The notes beneath the pieces are model-generated. The model was not told where the DNA came from and searched no databases. It saw only the letters and a program-made list of their open reading frames with translations. A stretch of DNA of 64,000 nucleotides, from assembly GCA_035765535.1 (NCBI GenBank), contig DASTXE010000004.1, positions 274,647 through 338,646 of the forward strand, written 5' to 3'. This document shows, piece by piece, positions 1 through 9,234 of the stretch. Numbering within the stretch: the first letter of the stretch is position 1; each line of letters starts with the position of its first letter. Origin of the DNA: Rickettsiales bacterium. GTDB lineage: Bacteria > Pseudomonadota > Alphaproteobacteria > Rickettsiales > JABCZZ01. A program made the position numbers and the translations under genes.

Positions 1-1
1 C

Positions 2-2131
2 GATAAGGCGGAAGATATCGTCCTGATCGATATCAATGCGGATGAGCTTCTGAAGCGGTTGGAGGAAGGCAAGGTGCATGTGAGTGCGCTTGCAGCCAAG
101 AATAACTTCTTCAAGAAGAGCAATGTCATCGCGCTGCGCGAACTGGCCCTGCACCGCACCGCAGAGCGTGTGGATGCGCAGATGGATGCCTATAAGAGCC
201 GCGAGGGGCTGAAAGACATCGTTCCCGTGGCCGACAAAGTCATCGTCTGCATTGGCCACGACCACCTCTCGGAAAAGCTGATTCGTTCCGCCAAGCGCAT
301 GGCGGCATCGCTCCGCGCCCCCTGGACAGCCGTTTATGTGGAAAATGCCCGCCATTACCGTCTGAGCGACGAAGGCAAAAAAGCCGTGGAAAACCACCTT
401 CGCATGGCGGAACGCCTGGGCGGTAAGACGCTGATCCTGCAAGGCACGAACGCCGTGGATGAAATCATTACCTATGCGCTTGAGAATGGCATTACGAAAA
501 TCGTGATCGGCAAGACGGGACGCTCGCGCTGGCATGACTTCATCGTCGGCTCGCTTGCCGACAAGGTGATCCAGCGCAGCGGCTATATCGACGTCTATGT
601 CGTGACAGGTGAAGCGCCGGAAGAAAGCGGACTGCGCAGCACGAGCGACCTGCTGGAATTCAAGCCCAAGCTCTATACGCAGAGCCTGGCGATCTTTGCC
701 GCCTGCACGGCACTGGGCATTCTCCTGCGCCCCTATATTCCCCTCGAAGACCAGATGGTCATTTATCTGATCGGCAATATATTGGTTTCGGCAGGGCTGG
801 GGCGCGGCCCCTCTATTTTATATGCTATCTTAAGCGCATTTTTCTTCGATTTCTTTTTCACGCGCTCTTTCGAGATAGACCTCACAAGCCAGACCCTGTG
901 GATGACCATGATCGTCATGCTGGTCACAAGCCTTGTCATCAACTCTTATGCTTCCCGCCTGCGCCTGCAGGCTAAATTTGCGCGCAAACGTGAGCGTAAC
1001 ACGCAGCTTCTTTATGCCTTTGCGCGTGAAATTGCCGTAACGCGCGGTTATGAAGGCATCAGCGAAGTCACCGCAAGGCATATCGACGATATGATCGGCG
1101 CGGAGATTCTCGTGGCGCTGCCCGACAGGGACCGCCATCTCCAGCTTATCCGCGGTGAGTTGCAGCAGCGTGACGAGATCAAGGAAGCCGGATTGATGCA
1201 ATGGTGTTTCGACAACGCCAAAATCGCAGGACTGGGAACGGATACGATGCCGAGCGCTGAAACGCTCTACGTTCCGCTATTCACCTCTGAAAAGAAACTT
1301 GGCGTACTGGGCCTTACCCCTAAGGGAGCGGATAAGAAATTCACCCCTGAACAGGTTTCGCTGGCGGAAACCTTTGCAAGCCTGCTTGCTTCAGCCGTCG
1401 AGCGCGTGAATACCTCTGTGGAAGCAGAGCGCCTGAGTGTGGATGCTGAAAGCGAAAAATTGCGCAATATGCTGCTGAACTCCGTTTCGCACGATCTGCG
1501 CTCTCCGCTGGCTTCTATCACGGAAGCCTCCGGCGCCATTATCATGGATGAGGGCAAGCTTGCGCGCGAGGAAATACGCGACCTTGCAGGCTCCATCAAT
1601 CAGGAGGCAAGCCGCCTTTCACGCATCATTACAAACCTACTGGACGTCATGAGCCTGGAATCCGGCTCACTGCATCTGGACAAACAGCCCCACTCGGTTG
1701 AGGCCATGGTAAAGGCAACGCTGGAACGCCTTGCCAGCGTGCTTACGCAGCATCAGGTCGAACTCCATGCCGATCCGGATCTCCCGATGGTGGTGGTCGA
1801 TGCCGGAATGATCGAACAGGTGATAGGCAACCTGCTCGAGAACGCCGTGAAATATACACCGCTGGAGAGCAAAATCGAAATCAGGATCGGTAAAGTCGAA
1901 AACGATATTCTGGTGAGTATTGAGGATAACGGCCCCGGCATTCCGCTCAATGATGAGAGACGCATCTTTGATAAATTCTACACGGCAAGCCGCACGAGTG
2001 CTGGAAAGGGTACAGGGCTCGGCCTGGCCATCTGCCAGGGTATCATCGCCGCCCATAAAGGCCGCATCTGGGCCGAAAATCGCTCCGAAGGCGGCGCCGT
2101 CTTCAACTTTACATTGCCCATCCCGCGTTAA
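2..2131 (+). CDS. kdpD: KdpD osmosensitive K+ channel histidine kinase, 5' end outside window
   Basis: Membrane sensor kinase of the potassium-responsive KdpDE two-component system, which controls the KdpFABC pump in the family. The reading frame is open from base 2, so the start and most of the N-terminal KdpD domain lie before the window. In order I see the end of the KdpD domain (ends near LLKRLEEGKVHV), a universal-stress-like domain with the VIGKTGRSRW stretch, about four membrane segments (roughly 685-960), a GAF-like region, the dimerisation/phosphoacceptor helix with SHDLRSP (His codon 1490-1492), and an ATPase domain with the N box (ENAVKYTP), DNGPGIP and GTGLGLAI. All catalytic boxes look intact. 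A kdpE gene normally follows kdpD, but none follows here; the next 600 bases hold a repeat and a small gene on the other strand. The identity of the family is secure. Confidence 0.96.
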   Translation, partial: DKAEDIVLIDINADELLKRLEEGKVHVSALAAKNNFFKKSNVIALRELALHRTAERVDAQMDAYKSREGLKDIVPVADKVIVCIGHDHLSEKLIRSAKRMAASLRAPWTAVYVENARHYRLSDEGKKAVENHLRMAERLGGKTLILQGTNAVDEIITYALENGITKIVIGKTGRSRWHDFIVGSLADKVIQRSGYIDVYVVTGEAPEESGLRSTSDLLEFKPKLYTQSLAIFAACTALGILLRPYIPLEDQMVIYLIGNILVSAGLGRGPSILYAILSAFFFDFFFTRSFEIDLTSQTLWMTMIVMLVTSLVINSYASRLRLQAKFARKRERNTQLLYAFAREIAVTRGYEGISEVTARHIDDMIGAEILVALPDRDRHLQLIRGELQQRDEIKEAGLMQWCFDNAKIAGLGTDTMPSAETLYVPLFTSEKKLGVLGLTPKGADKKFTPEQVSLAETFASLLASAVERVNTSVEAERLSVDAESEKLRNMLLNSVSHDLRSPLASITEASGAIIMDEGKLAREEIRDLAGSINQEASRLSRIITNLLDVMSLESGSLHLDKQPHSVEAMVKATLERLASVLTQHQVELHADPDLPMVVVDAGMIEQVIGNLLENAVKYTPLESKIEIRIGKVENDILVSIEDNGPGIPLNDERRIFDKFYTASRTSAGKGTGLGLAICQGIIAAHKGRIWAENRSEGGAVFNFTLPIPR

Positions 2132-2178
2132 CTAAAACTCCAAGAATATAAAATTGCGAATCCCTCAACATGCCCCCC

Positions 2179-2257
2179 GGAGGAGCGTAAGCGACGACTA
2201 GCCGCATTGGGCGGTGCAGCCCGCGCGGCGCCAAGGCGCGAAAGCGCCTGAACGCAA
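2179..2257 (+). repeat. REP-like intergenic repeat R1, copy 1
   Basis: A 79-base element that recurs nearly unchanged at 24161-24238. It contains two potential hairpins: a short one (CCGC...GCGG) and a strong one, AGGCGC-GAAA-GCGCCT, closed by a GNRA-type tetraloop. It lies 47 bases after the kdpD stop. Both copies have the same orientation relative to the + strand gene they follow. The two-hairpin, intergenic form resembles REP/BIME elements, but I do not recognise the family. Confidence 0.8.
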
Positions 2258-2278
2258 TTAAATAAACTCTTCAAACAT

Positions 2279-2306
2279 AAAGGGCGGAAGAATGCTCCCG
2301 CCCTTT
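2279..2306 (-). terminator. Hairpin terminator-like structure
   Basis: Perfect 9-bp inverted repeat AAAGGGCGG / CCGCCCTTT with a 10-base loop. It lies 30 bases beyond the stop of the small minus-strand gene at 2336-2503, so it could end that transcript, and possibly also read-through from kdpD. The stem is rich in A at the 5' side and T at the 3' side, but no long T run follows. Confidence 0.55.
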
Positions 2307-2335
2307 ACTGTAATTCACAACCAACAATGATAATA

Positions 2336-2503
2336 TTAATCCTGTATCTGCACCTCCCTTATTCTGGGTTTCTGGGGTTGAACACTCCGACGGACCGGTG
2401 CAGGGCGGAAACTGCGGGGCCGCAGCAATGCTTTCGCCGGCACAATCGTTTGGCCGGGTTCGTCACCGATATAGCCGGACACTTCCTGGATATTCTCTGC
2501 CAT
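2336..2503 (-). CDS. Small 55-aa protein of unknown function
   Basis: Short frame read from ATG at 2503 with a strong ribosome site (AGGAG, 6 bases before the start) and ending in TAA. The product begins MAENIQEVSGYIGDEPGQ, then becomes very basic and proline-rich (RPRSFRPAPVRR, QPQKPRIR). It has no signal peptide, membrane segment or cysteine. The good ribosome site, the hairpin after the stop and its isolated position support it as a real gene, though no family is recognised. The bases from 2504 to 2761 are AT-rich and hold nothing I can name. Confidence 0.5.
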   Translation of the reverse strand: MAENIQEVSGYIGDEPGQTIVPAKALLRPRSFRPAPVRRSVQPQKPRIREVQIQD

Positions 2504-2761
2504 AAGCTTCTCCTAGAAATCGATTTTGCCTATGCGCCCGTTGAAGCGCAGCGTGACTATTGCGCGCCTTAACATAAGAAAGCCATTGTTCGATAAGGAT
2601 AAAGCGTAATGAGGATATAAGTCTTAAGATTTCTCAATAATATATAGAAACAGCATTCCGCTAATGCGGTGATATTCCGAAGATCTTTTCCACCCACAAA
2701 AAGGGAAGCGTTGCTAATACATGGAATTTCTATGGGAGCAAGACATAGTGGGCGTTAGTGT

Positions 2762-3043
2762 CTAATGTGTATATTTCCATGAAGAAAGTGCGGTCAGGAA
2801 GATAGATAATGCAGTCCATAAGGCAGCTTTTCTATTAAGTTCACACACCTCCTTTGAGGCCACAATAATAGATTCAATATCCACCTGATTTCTCATTGTA
2901 TGTAATTCATGCGCATCGGAGATGGAAGCTGTTGTAGGAATTGATGGTTTTATCTTAATACGGCTGGCTTTTAGCCACAGCCAGGCAGCCCATATGCCGA
3001 AAATCGCAGCCAATATAGAAACTATATTCGAAATTATATTCAT
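2762..3043 (-). CDS. Small two-helix membrane protein, unknown
   Basis: Predicted 93-aa protein. A hydrophobic N-terminal helix (about residues 4-24, ending in WAAWLWLKA) is followed by a short polar loop with K and R, a charged middle section and a second hydrophobic helix near residues 74-88. The start ATG is preceded by AGGGGA at good spacing. The topology suggests a small inner-membrane protein with both ends on the same side. It stands alone between two non-coding gaps, next to mreC, which is on the same strand downstream. No family is recognised. Confidence 0.6.
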   Translation of the reverse strand: MNIISNIVSILAAIFGIWAAWLWLKASRIKIKPSIPTTASISDAHELHTMRNQVDIESIIVASKEVCELNRKAALWTALSIFLTALSSWKYTH

Positions 3044-3181
3044 ATTTTCCCCTATAATCGCCGCTCGCGTTCGCCTTTATAAGACACTATGGACAACTCC
3101 CGCAACTGCCGGACTCTAGTAGCATTGGAGTATGGGGATTTACTGCGGCAACGGCAAATTTAGGGGCGCTACCCGGACGTT

Positions 3182-4006
3182 TTAGAAATTTATGACGCTG
3201 ATATATTCAAGCCGGTACCAATCCACATACGGCTTAACGGTGACCTTGTCTTTGGAAATAGCAGTCACGATACCGATGGGAAGCCCCGGAGCCAGCAACG
3301 CGCCGTCGCTGGAAGTGACGATCTTCTCGCCCACTTTAAGCTTGCTGTTTTCCGGCAGGTAAAGCAGGGAGAGCGTGTCGCTGTCGTCCCCTGCCACGAT
3401 AGCATGTTCGCGCGAGCCTTCCGCCATGACCGGGATACGTGAGTTGATATCCGTCAGCAGCAGCACACGGGAGGTTTTATCCCCGGCTTCGATCACGCGG
3501 CCCACCATACCTTTGTCATTGATGACAGCGGAATCCTGCTGCACGCCGTTATCCGTACCGGAAGTAATAAGCACGGAGCGGGAATAAAGTCCGCCCGCAT
3601 CCACTGCCACCCGGGCGGAGGTATAAGTCTGCTTGCCTACAGGAGCAAATTTGAGCAATGCTCTCAGGCGTTCATTTTCCGTCTTGATCTGCAATGCGGA
3701 AGAATAAGCTTCGCGCAGGCGGGCATTTTCATAACGCAGCGTAGCGTTCTCATCCCGCAAGTGAATCGTTTCCTGCACCCATGCCCCCGCAGCCGCCATG
3801 GTATCCAGCGGCTTGGCCAGCACGTTGACCGCAGGCGCAAGCACGTCGGCCAGCCCCATGCGGACATGGCGCTCGAAATCACTGTGATTCTTGCTCTGGG
3901 AAACCAGCCAGATGGAAGCGATAAGCATCGACATAACCGCCAGACGGGCAATGATAGGCCGGTAATTTATCGTCAGTACGCTGGTCTGGAAATAGTTATG
4001 CTTCAC
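3182..4006 (-). CDS. mreC: Rod shape-determining protein MreC
   Basis: Bitopic inner-membrane protein that links the MreB filament to periplasmic peptidoglycan synthases in the rod (elongasome) complex. The 274-aa product has a short cytoplasmic tail, one membrane helix (about residues 20-37, LAVMSMLIASIWLV), a coiled-coil segment (about 72-108, NATLRYENARLREAY) and the beta-barrel MreC core with SGTDNGVQQDSAVIN and KGMVGRV. Length fits the family. The start is GTG, preceded by AGGA; no better ATG lies nearby. MreB usually precedes mreC and mreD follows it, but neither is adjacent here. The upstream region is shared with the divergent dnaK promoter. Confidence 0.93.
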   Translation of the reverse strand: MKHNYFQTSVLTINYRPIIARLAVMSMLIASIWLVSQSKNHSDFERHVRMGLADVLAPAVNVLAKPLDTMAAAGAWVQETIHLRDENATLRYENARLREAYSSALQIKTENERLRALLKFAPVGKQTYTSARVAVDAGGLYSRSVLITSGTDNGVQQDSAVINDKGMVGRVIEAGDKTSRVLLLTDINSRIPVMAEGSREHAIVAGDDSDTLSLLYLPENSKLKVGEKIVTSSDGALLAPGLPIGIVTAISKDKVTVKPYVDWYRLEYISVINF

Positions 4007-4255
4007 GTATCAAATCCTGCCTTTTAGATGGTGCTTTACACAACAAGAATAGTATAGAATTTTTATAAGCTGAAAACAAGAGCAACTATCACGCAAATCG
4101 TTGGCGGGCGAAGATTTTTCTGTCAACACCCTTTTGTGTAGTAACCCTGCAACTAGAATAGGGCAAAAAGGTTAAACTTCCCTTAACCATTGGCGGCTTT
4201 TTCGACTTTTTTCTCTCCTTTCACGCACAATCGCGGTCATTAATTGATTCGCCCC

Positions 4256-4284
4256 CTTGTAAAACGATATTTGCTACCTATATT
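4256..4284 (+). promoter_or_regulatory. RpoH (sigma-32) heat-shock promoter of dnaK
   Basis: CTTG at 4256-4259, then 17 bases, then CCTATATT at 4277-4284. This fits the alphaproteobacterial RpoH promoter form (CTTG, 17-18 bases, CYTATNT). It is 56 bases before the dnaK start and in the right orientation. The match is read directly; its use as a heat-shock promoter is inferred from the consensus and the gene it serves. Confidence 0.75.
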
Positions 4285-4339
4285 CCTACTCAAGCTGAGC
4301 GATTCGGCATAGAAACATTTTGTCCAACGGAGAAAAAAT

Positions 4340-6277
4340 ATGAGCAAAGTCATAGGGATAGATCTTGGAACCACGAACTCGTGCGTCGCCATCATGGAAG
4401 GCAAGAACGTGCGCGTGATCGAAAATTCGGATGACGGGCTGCGCACCACCCCGTCCATCGTTGCCTTTACCGAAGGCGGCGAAATGCTGGTCGGCAACAC
4501 GGCAAAACGCCAGGCCGTGACCAATTCCGGCGATACGATTTTCGCGGTAAAGCGCCTGATCGGCCGCACGTTCGACGATCCGACCACGCAGAAAGACATC
4601 AAACTCGTTCCTTATAAGATTACCAAAGCCGACAATGGCGACGCCTGGGTGGAAGCTAAAGGCAAGAAATACAGCCCCAGCCAGATCAGCGCCTTCATCC
4701 TCACCAAGATGAAGGAAACCGCTGAAAGCTACCTCGGCGAAAAAGTGACGCAGGCCGTCATCACGGTTCCCGCTTACTTCAACGACGCCCAGCGTCAGGC
4801 CACCAAGGACGCAGGCAAGATCGCAGGGCTTGACGTGCTGCGTATCATCAACGAGCCGACCGCTGCCGCGCTTGCTTACGGTCTCGACAAGGTAGACGGT
4901 AAAGCCAAGAACATCGCCGTATATGACTTGGGCGGCGGTACGTTCGACGTATCCATCCTTGAAATCGGCGACGGCGTATTCGAAGTGAAAGCCACCAACG
5001 GTGACACATTCCTGGGCGGTGAAGACTTCGACATGCGCATCCTGGATTTCCTCGCTGACGAATTCAAAAAGGAATCCGGCATCGACCTGCGCAAGGACAA
5101 GCTCGCACTGCAGCGCCTGAAAGAAGCTGCGGAAAAAGCGAAGATCGAACTCTCCGCCACCACACAGACTGAAGTGAACCTGCCCTTCATCACGGCGGAT
5201 GCAAGCGGTCCGAAGCACTTGAACGTGAAGCTGAACCGCGCGAAGCTGGAAGCCCTCGTAGACGATCTGGTCCAGAAGACCGTCGGTCCCTGCAAAGCCG
5301 CACTGAAAGATGCCGGCCTTTCCACTTCGGAAATCGACGAAGTGATCCTGGTAGGCGGTATGACCCGTATGCCCAAGATCACGGAAGTCGTGAAGTCGCT
5401 CTTCGGCCGCGATCCGCATAAAGGTGTGAACCCGGACGAAGTTGTGGCCATGGGCGCTGCGATCCAGGCTGGCGTACTTAAAGGCGAAGTGAAAGACGTG
5501 CTGCTGCTCGACGTGACCCCGCTGTCGCTCGGCATCGAAACGATGGGCGGTATCTTCACGCGCATCATCGACCGCAACACCACCATCCCGACCAAAAAGA
5601 GCCAGGTCTTCTCGACCGCGGACGACAACCAGACCGCCGTTACCATCCGCGTTTCGCAGGGTGAGCGCGAGCTGGCTGCCGACAATAAAATGCTCGGCCA
5701 GTTCGACCTCGTAGGCATTCCGCCCGCTCCGCGCGGCATGCCGCAGATCGAAGTGACCTTCGATATCGATGCGAACGGCATCGTCAACGTATCCGCGAAG
5801 GATAAGGCAACCGGTAAGGAACAGCAGATCCGTATCCAGGCTTCCGGCGGTCTGTCCGAAGCAGACATCCAGAAAATGGTGAAAGACGCTGAGGCGAATG
5901 CTGAAGAAGATAAGAAGCGCCGCGCCAATATCGAAGCCAAGAACCACGCTGAAAGCATGGTGCACTCGGTGGAGAAGAACCTTAAGGAACATGGCGACAA
6001 AATCCCGTCTTCCGACAAGGAGCAGATCGAACGTGATGTAGAAGCGCTGAAGAAAGCCCTCGAAAGCGAAGACACGGACGAGATCAACACGAAGCTCCAG
6101 ACGCTCACGGAATCTTCCATGAAGCTCGGCGAAGCGCTCTACAAAGCGCAGCAGGCTGAAGGGGCAGCAGCTCCGGGCGGACAGGCTGGCACCGAAGATG
6201 CGACCGCGACCGGCGGCAGCAACGAAGGGGTTGTCGATGCTGAGTTCGAAGAAATCGACGAGAACAAGAAAAAATAA
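4340..6277 (+). CDS. dnaK: Molecular chaperone DnaK (Hsp70)
   Basis: ATP-driven Hsp70 chaperone acting with DnaJ and GrpE in protein folding and in RpoH control. The 645-aa length is usual. Visible signatures are [13 protein letters not shown] near the N terminus, [12 protein letters not shown] at about residue 195, and the phosphate-2/adenosine motif [11 protein letters not shown] near 335. They are followed by the substrate-binding beta domain ([13 protein letters not shown]), the helical lid and the acidic C-terminal tail ending in [16 protein letters not shown] site precedes the ATG. It is the first gene of dnaK-dnaJ with an RpoH-type promoter upstream; grpE is not adjacent. The 80-base gap to dnaJ contains two copies of GTGACAAGTG. 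Confidence 0.99.
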   Translation: MSKVIGIDLGTTNSCVAIMEGKNVRVIENSDDGLRTTPSIVAFTEGGEMLVGNTAKRQAVTNSGDTIFAVKRLIGRTFDDPTTQKDIKLVPYKITKADNGDAWVEAKGKKYSPSQISAFILTKMKETAESYLGEKVTQAVITVPAYFNDAQRQATKDAGKIAGLDVLRIINEPTAAALAYGLDKVDGKAKNIAVYDLGGGTFDVSILEIGDGVFEVKATNGDTFLGGEDFDMRILDFLADEFKKESGIDLRKDKLALQRLKEAAEKAKIELSATTQTEVNLPFITADASGPKHLNVKLNRAKLEALVDDLVQKTVGPCKAALKDAGLSTSEIDEVILVGGMTRMPKITEVVKSLFGRDPHKGVNPDEVVAMGAAIQAGVLKGEVKDVLLLDVTPLSLGIETMGGIFTRIIDRNTTIPTKKSQVFSTADDNQTAVTIRVSQGERELAADNKMLGQFDLVGIPPAPRGMPQIEVTFDIDANGIVNVSAKDKATGKEQQIRIQASGGLSEADIQKMVKDAEANAEEDKKRRANIEAKNHAESMVHSVEKNLKEHGDKIPSSDKEQIERDVEALKKALESEDTDEINTKLQTLTESSMKLGEALYKAQQAEGAAAPGGQAGTEDATATGGSNEGVVDAEFEEIDENKKK

Positions 6278-6357
6278 GACGTGACAAGTGGCAGGGGATA
6301 AGTGACAAGTGTCGCTTTGAACCTGCCATTTGCCATATTAAGGACTCTCTACGGTTT

Positions 6358-7515
6358 ATGTCACAAAAGCGCGACTATTACGAAGTATTAGGTGTTTCTC
6401 GCAACGCGGATGCGGATGCCCTGAAAAAAGCATACCGCAAGCTTGCCATGCAGTTTCACCCGGATAAGAATCCCGGCGACAAGCAGGCGGAGCAGAAATT
6501 CAAGGAACTTAACGAAGCTTATGACGTCCTGCGTGACGATCAGAAACGCGCGGCTTACGATCGCTTCGGTCATCAGGCTTTTGAAAACGGCATGGGCGGC
6601 GGACGCGGCGGCGGTCATCCGGGCGCTGGCGCAGCCGGATTCGATTTCTCTTCCAGCTTCGCCGATATCTTTGAGGATTTCTTCGGCGGCGGTAGCGGTA
6701 TGGGCGGTGGCGCACGCAGCGGCGCAGGCAGTCAGGCACGCGGTTCCGACCTGCGCTATAACCTGACCATCTCGCTGGAAGACGCCTTCAAAGGTAAGCA
6801 GGAAAATATCAAAATCACGACCTCTGTCGGTTGCGACGCCTGCCAGGGCAGCGGCGCGGAAGCAGGCAGCAAGCCCATCACCTGCCCCACCTGTAACGGT
6901 GCGGGCCGCGTGCGCGCAAGCCAGGGCTTCTTCACGATCGAACGTTCCTGCGCATCTTGCCAGGGAGCAGGCAAGATCATCAAGGACCCGTGCCGCAAAT
7001 GCGCAGGCTCAGGTCGTATGCGTAAAGAAAAAACGCTGCTGGTCAATATCCCCGCCGGTGTCGAGGAAGGCACGCGCATTCGCCTGGCCGGTGAAGGCGA
7101 GGCAGGATTCCGCAGCGGCGAAGCAGGCGACCTCTATATCTTCCTGTCTATCCGCCAGCATCCGTTCTTCGTGCGCGATGGCAGCAACCTGCTGTGCAAG
7201 ATCCCCATTCCCGTCACAACGGCAGCGCTCGGCGGCAGCATTGAAGCCCCGACGATTGACGGCGGCAAAGTCAAGGTAACCATTCCCGAAGGCACGCAAA
7301 GCGGCCACCAGTTCCGCCTCAAAGGCAAGGGCATGTCGTCCATGCGCGGCCCGCGCGGCGATATGTATATCGAAGTCAGCGTGGAAACCCCGGTCAATCT
7401 CAATAAAAAGCAGAAAGACTTGCTGAAGGAATTCGAGAAAACCGGCGGCCATACCAATCCGGCTTCGGAAGGGTTCTTCAGCAAGGCAAAGGAATTCTGG
7501 AGCTCCATGGAGTAA
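6358..7515 (+). CDS. dnaJ: Co-chaperone DnaJ (Hsp40)
   Basis: Class A J-protein that delivers clients to DnaK and stimulates its ATPase. The 385-aa product has the J domain with the HPD motif (FHPDKNPGD, residues about 31-40), the glycine/phenylalanine-rich linker ([16 protein letters not shown]), four CxxCxGxG-type zinc-finger repeats between about residues 160 and 225 ([32 protein letters not shown]) and the C-terminal client-binding domains. All eight zinc cysteines are present. The second gene of the dnaK operon. The following small secreted gene starts one base after its stop, so the transcript probably continues. Confidence 0.99.
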   Translation: MSQKRDYYEVLGVSRNADADALKKAYRKLAMQFHPDKNPGDKQAEQKFKELNEAYDVLRDDQKRAAYDRFGHQAFENGMGGGRGGGHPGAGAAGFDFSSSFADIFEDFFGGGSGMGGGARSGAGSQARGSDLRYNLTISLEDAFKGKQENIKITTSVGCDACQGSGAEAGSKPITCPTCNGAGRVRASQGFFTIERSCASCQGAGKIIKDPCRKCAGSGRMRKEKTLLVNIPAGVEEGTRIRLAGEGEAGFRSGEAGDLYIFLSIRQHPFFVRDGSNLLCKIPIPVTTAALGGSIEAPTIDGGKVKVTIPEGTQSGHQFRLKGKGMSSMRGPRGDMYIEVSVETPVNLNKKQKDLLKEFEKTGGHTNPASEGFFSKAKEFWSSME

Positions 7516-7516
7516 T

Positions 7517-7810
7517 ATGAAAGCGCTTTACGCGGTTATCATATCCCTGTTTCTTCCATTAGCGGCCTTTGCTGCCGCTCCTGACACTACTGCTGACTCT
7601 TATATCGCCTGTGGCTGCGGGTGCTGCCTGCTCGACCGGAGTCCAATGCCCGAGACTTGCGTAAAAGATGCCGAAGCCCTGCAGCAGGTCATCCAGCAAG
7701 ACAAGGAAAAAGCCCACTCACCTGATTGCCCTGTAGCGGGCTGCACCTACGGCACGAAATACACCATCTGCCACTCACAGGAACCGCGGGCACTTCCCGG
7801 AACCCGATGA
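7517..7810 (+). CDS. Small cysteine-rich secreted protein after dnaJ
   Basis: A 97-aa product with a clear Sec signal peptide (about residues 1-20, SLFLPLAAFAAAP). The mature part has eight cysteines, including a dense CGCGCC cluster at 32-37 and later single cysteines spaced like disulfide or metal ligands (ETCVKD, DCPVAGC, TICH). Its ATG follows the dnaJ stop by one base (TAATATG), so it is probably co-translated in the heat-shock operon. No family is recognised. The cysteine pattern suggests metal binding or disulfides in the periplasm, but that is inference. Confidence 0.7.
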   Translation: MKALYAVIISLFLPLAAFAAAPDTTADSYIACGCGCCLLDRSPMPETCVKDAEALQQVIQQDKEKAHSPDCPVAGCTYGTKYTICHSQEPRALPGTR

Positions 7811-7847
7811 CGCGGAACATCATCTGAAACTGGTGAGAATACTTCGC

Positions 7848-9134
7848 CTAACGCCTCATAGTTCCCGGACGCCTTTGTCCTCTCGCTTCCCAAGAAGATT
7901 GCTCTACCTGTGCTGCCTGCTTGTGCTGCATGGCTAATTGCAAAAACCGGGCAGCAAACTGGCTGCCGTCTTCATAGTCAATTTCATGCGTAGGTTTTAC
8001 TTGCGTTGCTTCAAGCAGCTTTCCGGCTAATTTTCCTGCACCGTCTGAACCTTCCAGTTCCGCTTCGGTTATCATAGCAGCAATACCATGCTCCGAGAAA
8101 AACCGGGCACGATTTTCATTCTCATAAGACCATCCCCGGAGTGTGCGTGGAATAACAACAAAAGGCTTATGCTGCGAGGCAAGTTCCAGCGTGGCGTTAT
8201 AACTTCCCCTTACAATAGCGGCTTTGCAATTGGCTATATCATAGGAGAAGTCTTCATTATTATAACTACGCATAACCGTTATTTTTCCACTGCCTTCTAT
8301 CCGTGCTTTTTCCTCAAACGCTCTGAACACCTCATCCGGACAATCATTGGAAAGTACGATCTTCCACGGCTGATCCGCAAAGAGGCTCTGCTTACTCGCT
8401 TCTATAGCCTTATCAAAGAATAATTGATCGCTGGGCTTATAGCCGCCGCTGGAAAACACCATGACTGGCTGTTTCTCAGAAGGCAACGGATGATCATTCG
8501 GTGGTCGGTCTGCAAGAATATGCCCCAGCTGCTCCGGTTCCGGAACTATACCTGGTGTGGGCGTATTTTCTTTATAACCCTCCACCAAAAGATGATCGAA
8601 AGGTTTAAGCCGCTCCCGCCTCTGTTCTGTAAATTCAAGAGTAGCACAATCGTCCCGCGCAATCGTTACAATGGGAAGCGGTGCGCCTGACTCCCGGCGG
8701 TATTGCGCGACTGCATCCACATCAGGGACGCGAGACGCGTTATAAGAGAGAGGATGAAATTCAAATACGGCGATATCCGGTTTGAAATCACGCGCGATTT
8801 CCATCACCTTGTCAGTACGCAGTTTCTGATAATCAGGCCGGTCTTCATAAAGACTTCCATCAGGGGTATAATTGCCTTCCGTGGCACGATCGATCCTTGG
8901 CAATTTCCTCAATGTTCCTTCGAAATCAAATATCTGTTCATCAATATCACCAGAGACGACTATAACCTCTCCTCCCATCTCCCGGATACGTTTTGCAAGA
9001 GTGCTGGCAATTCTTGCATGCCCAAATGTTCTCTCTGTTTCAACAAACAGCATTACACGCGGTGGATGGCCATATTGTTCTGTAAACGCATCGACCTGAC
9101 GTTGTATTTCGCGATACCGTGCAGATTTGTGCAT
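7848..9134 (-). CDS. Predicted GT-B glycosyltransferase (MurG/COG4671-like)
   Basis: The 428-aa product resembles the predicted glycosyltransferases of the MurG-like GT-B fold. The N-terminal Rossmann half contains GHARIASTLAKRI after FVETERTFGH, and the C-terminal half contains VFSSGGYKPSDQLF and the donor-site region GSYNATLELASQHKPFVV with a following arginine-rich segment. No signal peptide is seen, so it is likely cytoplasmic or peripheral to the inner membrane. I chose ATG at 9134; a TTG 33 bases earlier would add MLPRLIRVCFL. The gene stands alone, convergent with the dnaK operon. Substrate is unknown. Confidence 0.72.
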   Translation of the reverse strand: MHKSARYREIQRQVDAFTEQYGHPPRVMLFVETERTFGHARIASTLAKRIREMGGEVIVVSGDIDEQIFDFEGTLRKLPRIDRATEGNYTPDGSLYEDRPDYQKLRTDKVMEIARDFKPDIAVFEFHPLSYNASRVPDVDAVAQYRRESGAPLPIVTIARDDCATLEFTEQRRERLKPFDHLLVEGYKENTPTPGIVPEPEQLGHILADRPPNDHPLPSEKQPVMVFSSGGYKPSDQLFFDKAIEASKQSLFADQPWKIVLSNDCPDEVFRAFEEKARIEGSGKITVMRSYNNEDFSYDIANCKAAIVRGSYNATLELASQHKPFVVIPRTLRGWSYENENRARFFSEHGIAAMITEAELEGSDGAGKLAGKLLEATQVKPTHEIDYEDGSQFAARFLQLAMQHKQAAQVEQSSWEARGQRRPGTMRR

Positions 9135-9234
9135 AAGGAAACATACCCTGATAAGACGAGGAAGCAATGAGGATGCACACTTTATCCTCTAATACTTAAC
9201 AATGGGTTAACGCGTCAGGAGATAGGAAGAGCTA

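Noticed and set aside
4286..5992. A 568-codon open frame antisense to dnaK
   Set aside because: It mirrors the codons of dnaK, has no ribosome site and no likeness to a known protein; it is a shadow of a strongly coding gene.
6278..6357. Two copies of GTGACAAGTG between dnaK and dnaJ
   Set aside because: Only two short copies; too little to call a repeat family or regulatory element without more instances.
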